Part shown: positions 1 to 4,391 of the stretch, piece by piece
Position numbering within the stretch: the first letter of the stretch is position 1
Layout: each line of letters opens with the position of its first letter
Source: Vulcanisaeta distributa
Lineage (GTDB): Archaea; Thermoproteota; Thermoprotei; Thermoproteales; Thermocladiaceae
Length of the DNA stretch: 6,624 nucleotides
NCBI GenBank assembly: GCA_002506645.1
Contig: DAXY01000123.1
Location: forward strand, 13,196 to 19,819
Reading direction: 5' to 3'
Position numbers and translations under genes: made by a program
The notes under the pieces: generated by a model
What the model was told of the DNA's origin: nothing
Seen by the model: the letters and a program-made list of their open reading frames with translations, nothing else
The model's database searches: none

Positions 1-9
1 ATATACTTC

Positions 10-699
10 GTGCTTGATTACGTATTTGACAAGTTGGTCAGGGCCTTCGTGAAGTTCTCGAGAAAGGGCGACGTTGACAATGCCAAGTTCATCTTTAGGG
101 TAATGCTCGTGGTCACGATATTATCGGCGATAGCCTATGTTTATCAGCAGTACTTAATAGTTGGGGCGTTGCTCATAGTCTTTGCGGTAATCCTGATACT
201 GGGCACGAGACCCATCATTGAGGAGTACTTCACGGGCAAGCTTACGAGACTCATTAAGGATTACGCACTGGATGTTGGGGATCATGTCGAGGTCATGGGG
301 ATTAAGGGCTACATAGTTAAGCAGTCATCAATGGGGTTAATAATTAGGAGTTCACGCAATGAGTTAATATACGTGCCGTACACCCTGGTCCTCAAGAACG
401 TTATTAGGAGGGTACCTCCAACCGAGGGTATTGAGGTTAGGATCCCGTTTAAGGTTCCCAAGGATGGGTTACTAGTGGATGATTTGCGTAAGGAGCTCAC
501 GGACTACATGGAGGAGTTAGGCATTGAGGACCCGCATGTTGATGTTGCAGCGATTGAGGATAGGTACGTAGAGTTAATCGCGAGGGGTTCGTATAAGGAC
601 TTGAGGACCATAGATGATGTTAAGTATTCCGTACTTAACAAGGCATTCGAACTTTCGATGGAACTTAGTAGGAGGTATAGCGTCAGAAGTAATGAGTGA
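10..699 (+). CDS. MscS-family small mechanosensitive channel, possibly 5' partial
   Basis: This is probably a membrane channel of the MscS family, which releases solutes when membrane tension rises. Two hydrophobic helices are visible (about residues 30-46 and 49-66). They are followed by an MscS-type beta domain (about 88-133) containing GDHVEVMGIKGYIV and, where most members have an IPN motif, VPYTLVLKN. A mixed alpha/beta C-terminal domain (about 140-222) fits the cytoplasmic cage. At 229 residues with only two helices it is near the minimum for the family; the usual third, pore-lining helix must be the second one here. The start is a GTG, but the frame is open to base 1 (three more codons), so the true start may lie outside the window. 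The stop codon directly abuts the stop of the opposite TrkA-like gene. The family call is fairly sure; gating and ion preference cannot be read from the sequence. Confidence 0.82.
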   Translation: MLDYVFDKLVRAFVKFSRKGDVDNAKFIFRVMLVVTILSAIAYVYQQYLIVGALLIVFAVILILGTRPIIEEYFTGKLTRLIKDYALDVGDHVEVMGIKGYIVKQSSMGLIIRSSRNELIYVPYTLVLKNVIRRVPPTEGIEVRIPFKVPKDGLLVDDLRKELTDYMEELGIEDPHVDVAAIEDRYVELIARGSYKDLRTIDDVKYSVLNKAFELSMELSRRYSVRSNE

Positions 700-702
700 T
701 CA
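697..702. other. Abutting convergent stop codons (TGATCA)
   Basis: The TGA of the MscS-like gene (697-699) and the TGA of the TrkA-like gene (read from 702 to 700 on the minus strand) sit back to back and make the palindrome TGATCA with no spacer. Any terminator of either gene must therefore lie inside the other's coding region. A T-rich stretch around 717-737, just past the channel's stop, is a candidate. Confidence 0.9.
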
Positions 703-1356
703 CCCACCCAATTCACTTATAAACTTATCAACATTTTCCGACGGGCCCACAATGACAAGCTCATCATTACCCTCCACAACGTAGTCATTGCTTGGTTTCA
801 TAACGCCGTTTGAGGTCACTACGTATGGTACTGCTATGCCGTAATTATCAATCAATTCACCAATGGTCTTACCTATCAACCGTGAATCAGTATTGATCTT
901 TATCACGGCGAACTTCAGGTTTATTGATGGGTCTGTGAATTGCGACTTAACATTATCACTGATTATTAATGTCTCTATATTGTTTAATATTAGGTCCTCA
1001 ACGACTACCGCATTTACATTCAATTCCCTAAATAAATCCACGTTATCCCTATTATTGACCCTAGCGATTATTAATGGGACGCCCTTACCCCTGGCTATAC
1101 TACACACCTTATAATTCAATTCGTCGTTCTCGGACAACGTCATGAGGATCTCGGCCTTGTCAATACCCACCTCATTAAGCACATCCTCACTGGTTGGGTC
1201 ACCCCTATAGACGAGCGCTGTTGATTTAAGTACCTTAAATGCCCTTGAGCATGCCTCATCGTTCGAATCCACAATCACTACGTCGTACCTGTCCATGAGT
1301 TTCTTAGCCACGTTTATGCTCACGTTATTCGCACCGACTATTATTGCGAGCTTCAA
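700..1356 (-). CDS. TrkA-like RCK (KTN) protein, TrkA-N plus TrkA-C
   Basis: This looks like a soluble regulator of potassium or other cation transport. It has an N-terminal Rossmann domain (about residues 1-135) that would bind NAD(H) or another nucleotide and a C-terminal TrkA-C domain (about 148-218) ending in DELVIVGP. The first beta strand reads AIIVGANNVS, so the normal GxGxxG loop is degenerate: two of its glycines are Asn and Ser. The acid at the end of strand 2 (VVIVD) and the GDPT and SENDELN segments are as expected for TrkA-N. There is no membrane helix, so it would act on a separate channel or transporter, perhaps the adjoining MscS-like protein, which is only a guess. I chose the TTG at 1356 because GGTGATTGGTA directly precedes it, the same 11 bases that precede the ATG at 5185. 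A TTG at 1362 would add two residues but lies inside that Shine-Dalgarno region. Confidence 0.85.
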   Translation of the reverse strand: MKLAIIVGANNVSINVAKKLMDRYDVVIVDSNDEACSRAFKVLKSTALVYRGDPTSEDVLNEVGIDKAEILMTLSENDELNYKVCSIARGKGVPLIIARVNNRDNVDLFRELNVNAVVVEDLILNNIETLIISDNVKSQFTDPSINLKFAVIKINTDSRLIGKTIGELIDNYGIAVPYVVTSNGVMKPSNDYVVEGNDELVIVGPSENVDKFISELGG

Positions 1357-1361
1357 TACCA

Positions 1362-1367
1362 ATCACC
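1362..1367 (-). promoter_or_regulatory. Shine-Dalgarno GGTGAT for the TrkA-like gene
   Basis: GGTGAT on the minus strand lies five bases before the TTG at 1356 and matches the archaeal AGGAGGTGAT consensus. It belongs to a small tandem repeat, GTGATTG-GTGATTG, at about 1360-1373. It decides the start between the two TTG codons. Confidence 0.6.
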
Positions 1368-1391
1368 AATCACGTAGCTTAAGCGGGAACC

Positions 1392-1399
1392 ATTTAAAT
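1392..1399. promoter_or_regulatory. Palindromic TATA box shared by divergent promoters
   Basis: ATTTAAAT is a perfect palindrome in the 65-base gap between the TrkA-like gene and the deaminase gene. Its centre lies about 26 bases before the deaminase GTG at 1422, which predicts a leaderless transcript. In the other direction, a start site near 1370 would leave a leader of about 14 bases that contains the Shine-Dalgarno at 1362-1367. A single TBP site may therefore serve both genes. An A/T-rich stretch at 1401-1413 is an alternative for one of them. Confidence 0.55.
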
Positions 1400-1421
1400 T
1401 CATTATTACTTAATCACCCAC

Positions 1422-1805
1422 GTGATACCGAGGGAGTTGGTGGAGTTGGTTAAGGATGGGTTGAAATACTCATACGCGCCATACAGTGGGGTTAGGGTGA
1501 GCGCGCTTGCGATAACGCCAGATGGTAAGGTGTATAGGGGTGTAAACATTGAGAATTCGTCCCTTGGATTAACAATGTGTGCCGAGAGGGTGGCAATATT
1601 CAACGCCGTGTCAAATGGTGAGAGGAAGATTAAGACCGTTGTGATAACGTCGAACCTCAATAAACCAATATATCCCTGCGGCGCCTGCCTTCAGGTAATG
1701 AGTGAGTTCGGCGTTGAGGAGGTGATCATAGTCCATGGAGATGAGGTAATAAGGCATAGCCTCAATGAGCTATTACCGAAACCATTCAGTGATTGGAGGA
1801 GGTAG
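1422..1805 (+). CDS. cdd: Cytidine deaminase
   Basis: This enzyme hydrolytically deaminates cytidine and deoxycytidine to uridine and deoxyuridine (EC 3.5.4.5) in pyrimidine salvage in the cytoplasm. At 127 residues it has the size of the homotetrameric type. The substrate loop YAPYSGVRVSA (residues 18-28), NIENSS (42-47), the CAER motif (C53, E55) and PCGAC (C86, C89) are all present. Three cysteines for zinc plus the proton-shuttling Glu give the complete tetrameric-CDA active site, so it should be active. The start is a GTG placed about 26 bases after a TATA box, with no Shine-Dalgarno, as in leaderless archaeal messages. It is divergent from the TrkA-like gene and convergent with the Zn-ribbon gene. 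Blasticidin-S deaminase is a related alternative, but the motif spacing fits cytidine deaminase best. Confidence 0.93.
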   Translation: MIPRELVELVKDGLKYSYAPYSGVRVSALAITPDGKVYRGVNIENSSLGLTMCAERVAIFNAVSNGERKIKTVVITSNLNKPIYPCGACLQVMSEFGVEEVIIVHGDEVIRHSLNELLPKPFSDWRR

Positions 1806-1815
1806 GGCAATCTAA

Positions 1816-1827
1816 CTTATTTTATTA
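1816..1827 (+). terminator. T-rich candidate terminator after the deaminase gene
   Basis: CTTATTTTATTA follows the deaminase stop by about ten bases, and archaeal terminators are often T-rich without a hairpin. It reaches the last codon of the opposite Zn-ribbon gene. The call rests on base composition only. Confidence 0.3.
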
Positions 1828-2037
1828 TGGACCTTCAAAACCACACACAGGGCACTTGTATGGGTTACCCGTCCTCCTACAGTGCTCGCACCTCCATATC
1901 TCAGCCTTACCACAGTTTGGGCATAGGAAGTGGGTCGCCCTCTCGTATGGTTTAATTGGCTTGCCGCATGAGGTGCATATTGGCACCGTTGGTCCATGGA
2001 GTACTGGCCTTGGTCTCTCAACCCTAGGCAACGCCAT
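1825..2037 (-). CDS. Small zinc-ribbon protein, four CPxCG-like motifs (COG2888/HVO_2753-type)
   Basis: This 70-residue protein has four knuckles: C21-C24 (CTSCG), C39-C42 (CPNCG), C50-C53 (CEHCR) and C62-C65 (CPVCG). They are suited to binding two zinc ions. The order and spacing match the archaeal family annotated as Zn-ribbon RNA-binding proteins with a role in translation (COG2888), whose Haloferax member HVO_2753 is a two-zinc protein. The biochemical role in this family is not firmly known, and RNA or protein binding is inferred from the fold. A basic, proline-rich tail of about 20 residues precedes the first knuckle and is a little longer than in typical members. The ATG lies about 28 bases downstream of a minus-strand TATA box, so it is likely leaderless. 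Its 3' end faces the deaminase gene with 19 bases between their stops. Confidence 0.85.
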   Translation of the reverse strand: MALPRVERPRPVLHGPTVPICTSCGKPIKPYERATHFLCPNCGKAEIWRCEHCRRTGNPYKCPVCGFEGP

Positions 2038-2060
2038 TTGGGTACTCCGTGGGGTATTGT

Positions 2061-2068
2061 AATTTAAG
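2061..2068 (-). promoter_or_regulatory. TATA box of the Zn-ribbon gene
   Basis: CTTAAATT on the minus strand is centred about 28 bases before the ATG at 2037. There is no Shine-Dalgarno before that ATG, so a near-leaderless message is expected. Confidence 0.5.
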
Positions 2069-2102
2069 CATTTCTATAGCGTTAATAATGCGTGAGTAAT
2101 CC

Positions 2103-2110
2103 TTAATAAA
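2103..2110 (+). promoter_or_regulatory. TATA box of the DsbA-like exoprotein gene
   Basis: TTAATAAA is centred about 26 bases before the ATG at 2132, predicting transcription from that ATG. An earlier ATG at 2121 is out of frame and only about 15 bases from the box, so it is unlikely to be used. Confidence 0.5.
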
Positions 2111-2131
2111 GGCGGGGTCCATGTTACGGCG

Positions 2132-3004
2132 ATGGACATTAATAAGGCAATAAGTAGTGCAATAATCGTGTTGGTGATCATACTGGCCGCCGTACTGACG
2201 TACTTCCTATTCGCTAGGATCATAGCACCACCATCAAAGCTCCATAGTGGTTTAACGGAGATTATATACCCAGTCGGGACGTCAGGCATTGTGGTATGGC
2301 CGCCGTACTTCCAACTCATTAATGAATCATCGGTGTATGACCTCTTTAGTAATTATAGTCTGATTTATGGACCAAGCAACGCGCCAATTAAGGTATTAAT
2401 ACTGTATAACCCAGTCATGCCCCCTGCGACGAACTTCACAGTCGATAATTTGGACTACATACTCAACACCTCGAGGGAGGGGCTTGTTCAGTATGAGATT
2501 GCGTTTAACGTGTACTCCTACATGGGTACGATGTCCGCCTCCCCATTAACAACCGCGGAGCTTAACGTAGCATCAGTCGCCTACTGCCTGTATTACAACT
2601 CGACCAATAGGGATAATGCCTTACTATTCCTCAGTAGGGTTGGTTCAATAATTGGTTCAAACGCGAGCAATATAGCTAACCTAACTAGCATATCCTCGAT
2701 TCAATCAATACTAAATGGCATGGGCATTAACATGAACGCCACAACCTGCGTAAGTAGGTACGAGCAATACGTCATGAAGTATCAAACTGAGGTTGGCTTA
2801 GTCCTAACCCTCTACTACGTACCACCATTTGTAACGCCATCACCACTCACGTATGAGGTACCCATCAACTCGCCGGTGGTGTTCATCCTAGGCTATAACA
2901 ACGCCACAGGCGCTTATGATAGCACGATTAATAACCTTCAACTACCAATATTTGTACAGAACCTAATGACGCAGAGGTTCATGTACCAAAAACTAAGTGG
3001 CTGA
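2132..3004 (+). CDS. Membrane-anchored extracytoplasmic DsbA/thioredoxin-like protein without CxxC
   Basis: Residues 9-31 form one hydrophobic helix, a signal anchor that would leave the remaining 260 residues outside the cell. Nine N-x-S/T sequons (N64, N74, N101, N112, N156, N177, N183, N202, N257) fit an N-glycosylated archaeal surface protein. I infer a DsbA-type fold. GPSNAPIKVLILYNPVMPPATNF-like residues 80-102 line up without gaps with the G-x-x-x-AP...FxDfxCPxC...F entry segment of the Thioredoxin_4 family, but the two catalytic cysteines are M96 and A99. Residues 245-260 (INSPVVFILGYNNATG) resemble the cis-proline loop TPTFVING. Only two cysteines exist, C152 and C206, far from that site; they may form a structural disulfide. 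It would then be a binding or structural protein, not an oxidoreductase. The last 12 bases overlap the opposite SpoIIM-like gene. The exoprotein call is secure; the fold is moderately supported. Confidence 0.6.
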   Translation: MDINKAISSAIIVLVIILAAVLTYFLFARIIAPPSKLHSGLTEIIYPVGTSGIVVWPPYFQLINESSVYDLFSNYSLIYGPSNAPIKVLILYNPVMPPATNFTVDNLDYILNTSREGLVQYEIAFNVYSYMGTMSASPLTTAELNVASVAYCLYYNSTNRDNALLFLSRVGSIIGSNASNIANLTSISSIQSILNGMGINMNATTCVSRYEQYVMKYQTEVGLVLTLYYVPPFVTPSPLTYEVPINSPVVFILGYNNATGAYDSTINNLQLPIFVQNLMTQRFMYQKLSG

Positions 3005-3571
3005 CTTAATCGCACTACTTATTAAGCCCTTCAATGTCACTATCTCGAAATACTCAACATTGGCCGCAACATAAAGTAATGCAACTGATATTAGGTAGTA
3101 AATCACCAACATGGTGATGTCGCCCCTGCCAACACGCCCCCTACCACGTATTGAATTAATTAGCTTGCCCGTGAAGGTTAATGAACCCGTTGTGGAGAAT
3201 GCATAAGCCATAAGCTCTATGATTCCGTGAGGGAGGAACATGGTTACAAATAGGGATATTGCCAAACCAAGTAACGAATTTATATTGTAGGCAACGAAGA
3301 CCCCAAGGACGAAGCCCGTTAACGCCAGGGCTAGTATGAAGAAGAAGGGACCAACCACTGGGATCGCCATTAACGTATCTATCGCTAGGTTATGAAGGAA
3401 GATGTAGTTCGGCCCAAGGCCTACATCAGTCATCAACTGGCTTTGCAGTGACGAAATTAGGGACTTGCTCACGAACAGTGGTCCTAAGTAAAATCCAACC
3501 ATTGATATGGCTACTAGAAGCACTAATTCAATGACGTATATTAGCAGGACCCTCCTAATGTTTATCGCCAT
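2993..3571 (-). CDS. SpoIIM/DUF95 family integral membrane protein
   Basis: This is a polytopic membrane protein of 192 residues with helices near 8-30, 64-95 (probably two segments), 99-112, 114-130 and 153-172. The signature of the stage II sporulation protein M (DUF95) family is clear: IFLHNLAID (57-65) in place of the usual FxxNN motif, then LPHGIIEL (113-120). In Bacillus, SpoIIM belongs to an engulfment complex. Archaea do not sporulate, and the archaeal role is unknown, so no function should be carried over. The short basic loop GRGRVGRG (143-150) should face the cytoplasm. The ATG at 3571 has only a weak GTGAGG ahead of it and no TATA box at 25-30 bases. Translation may depend on the small ORF whose end overlaps the start. 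The 3' end overlaps the DsbA-like gene by 12 bases. Confidence 0.8.
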   Translation of the reverse strand: MAINIRRVLLIYVIELVLLVAISMVGFYLGPLFVSKSLISSLQSQLMTDVGLGPNYIFLHNLAIDTLMAIPVVGPFFFILALALTGFVLGVFVAYNINSLLGLAISLFVTMFLPHGIIELMAYAFSTTGSLTFTGKLINSIRGRGRVGRGDITMLVIYYLISVALLYVAANVEYFEIVTLKGLISSAIKSAT

Positions 3572-3660
3572 AGCGCCTCACTTGGTAAGTTCTTGAGGAG
3601 GGGTTTCAAATCCGCGTTCAAATCCGTCGTCACCGCTCGGTACATCCCTCCTGTCTTCAT
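3562..3660 (-). CDS. Possible 32-residue small protein upstream of the SpoIIM-like gene
   Basis: An ATG at 3660 opens a frame of 32 codons beginning MKTGGMYRAV and ending NLPSEALWR, with TAA at 3564-3562. The ATG is about 27 bases after a TATA-like CTTAAGTAC on the same strand, the same leaderless layout as other genes here. The frame closes ten bases inside the SpoIIM-like gene, so ribosomes ending here could restart at the ATG at 3571. The peptide has no membrane helix. Its middle, TDLNADLK, comes from a 12-base tandem repeat, and residues 13-31 could form an amphipathic helix. A second in-frame ATG (M6) follows directly after AGGAGGG, too close for a normal Shine-Dalgarno. I recognise no family. 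It could instead be an untranslated leader or a coupling peptide; the small size makes this uncertain. Confidence 0.45.
   Translation of the reverse strand: MKTGGMYRAVTTDLNADLKPLLKNLPSEALWR
3605..3626. repeat. Tandem 10-base repeat TTCAAATCCG, period 12
   Basis: TTCAAATCCG occurs at 3605-3614 and again at 3617-3626. The 12-base period equals four codons in the minus-strand small ORF, giving TDLN-ADLK. The sequence resembles a tRNA T-loop, but flanking T-stem and acceptor pairing are absent, so no tRNA is called. Confidence 0.6.
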
Positions 3661-3682
3661 TACGTAATGGGGCAATTATGAA

Positions 3683-3691
3683 GTACTTAAG
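3683..3691 (-). promoter_or_regulatory. TATA-like box for the small ORF and SpoIIM-like gene
   Basis: CTTAAGTAC on the minus strand lies just after the stop of the ATPase subunit D gene and about 27 bases before the ATG at 3660. No A/T-rich box lies at the right distance from the SpoIIM ATG at 3571, so this would be the promoter for both. Confidence 0.45.
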
Positions 3692-3701
3692 CCTTACTTA
3701 C

Positions 3702-4331
3702 TCAACGCCTACCCAGGGACTCAAGGAGCCTATTAATTACTATCCTCCTAACGAACTCCTCACGCTCATCCTCATCCAGCTTAAGCCTAACAAACCTCGC
3801 GCTCTCGATTATCCTGGGCAGTAATACGTTATCTATGGCGTTGACCATCCTCTGGTACTCCCTAACCCTAGCCAGTAGTGTGTAGAATAGGCTCTCGAGG
3901 TTCATCATCTCCGAGATTATGTTGAAATTGCTGTAAATCCCGTACAGGGCGCTATCGAGCTCAGGTGGTACCGCGAAGATTCCGTAGTTTGGGCTGGAGA
4001 CGCCTCTAAACTCAAGGCCCCTGAACTTGAGCCCCTCCATGACTATGTCCACGAACTCGGCATCAACCGACGGCTTCACGACCTCACTCAGCTTTCCATA
4101 ATCCTCAATACTCATCTTCGAAATTGCGGCCCTGAGCATCAGCGATGCCCTGCCTAACTCCTCATACACGCTCTTCCTAAGGCCCTCTAGCTTGGGTATT
4201 ATCGCCCTGATCCTCTGTATCGTCGCGTTCCTCGCATCCTCAACCGTCTTCTTAATGCCCCTATAAAGCCTCTCCTGATTCCTAAGTCTCAATAGTGTTA
4301 GCCTTGATGGTATCGGCTTCTCGAAGGCCAC
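3702..4331 (-). CDS. atpD: V/A-type ATP synthase subunit D
   Basis: Subunit D is the central rotor shaft of the archaeal A1Ao ATP synthase. It turns inside the A3B3 head and couples membrane ion flow to ATP synthesis. The 209 residues match the family's usual length of about 200-220. The N-terminus IPSRLTLLRLRNQERLYRGIKK corresponds to the family's PTRxxLxxLKxxLxxAxxGxxLLK stretch. The C-terminal helix EYQRMVNAIDNVLLPRIIESARFVRLKLDEDERE (about residues 160-193) closely follows the conserved NALExxxIPRLxxTIxFIxxxLDExERE pattern. Both ends are coiled-coil helices, with a beta-rich part near 105-125. The usual KRD segment after the first helix is weakly conserved (KTVEDARNA). It starts at a GTG about 26 bases from an A/T-rich box, so it is likely leaderless. 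No other ATPase subunit is nearby, which suggests dispersed ATPase genes. Confidence 0.88.
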   Translation of the reverse strand: MAFEKPIPSRLTLLRLRNQERLYRGIKKTVEDARNATIQRIRAIIPKLEGLRKSVYEELGRASLMLRAAISKMSIEDYGKLSEVVKPSVDAEFVDIVMEGLKFRGLEFRGVSSPNYGIFAVPPELDSALYGIYSNFNIISEMMNLESLFYTLLARVREYQRMVNAIDNVLLPRIIESARFVRLKLDEDEREEFVRRIVINRLLESLGRR

Positions 4332-4344
4332 GTAATTAGGGAAC

Positions 4345-4360
4345 GTTTTATATTTTTAAA
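4345..4360. promoter_or_regulatory. A/T block with divergent TATA boxes
   Basis: A 16-base run of A and T between the ATPase subunit D and GTPase genes reads TTTAAAAATATAAAA on the minus strand. Its part near 4357 is about 26 bases before the GTG at 4331. On the plus strand, TTTTATAT or TTTTTAAA would start transcription at about 4375-4382, leaving a leader of about 10-17 bases before the GTPase ATG. Confidence 0.6.
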
Positions 4361-4378
4361 CATTATTACATAGGGACT

Positions 4379-4383
4379 GAGGT
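4379..4383 (+). promoter_or_regulatory. Shine-Dalgarno GAGGT for the GTPase gene
   Basis: GAGGT lies eight bases before the ATG at 4392. Together with the short predicted leader it supports that start; unlike most first genes here, this message is not leaderless. Confidence 0.45.
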
Positions 4384-4391
4384 CTCAGCGA

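Noticed and set aside
1793..2062. Plus-strand open frame of 89 codons
   Set aside because: It lies over the Zn-ribbon gene, whose four cysteine knuckles are clear on the minus strand. The plus frame has no recognisable protein features.
2084..2100. Very short ORF (ATG CGT GAG TAA) in the gap at 2038-2131
   Set aside because: It has three codons only, with no promoter or ribosome-binding signal at the right distance.
3601..3645. tRNA or split-tRNA 3' half on the plus strand, suggested by TTCAAATCCG T-loop-like sequence
   Set aside because: Five-base T-stem pairing fails for both copies and no matching acceptor 5' strand is found nearby. The 12-base period is explained by codons of the minus-strand small ORF.
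3562..3660. C/D box guide RNA in the gap before the SpoIIM-like gene
   Set aside because: A GTGACGA on the minus strand resembles a C box weakly, but there is no D box (CTGA) at a suitable distance.
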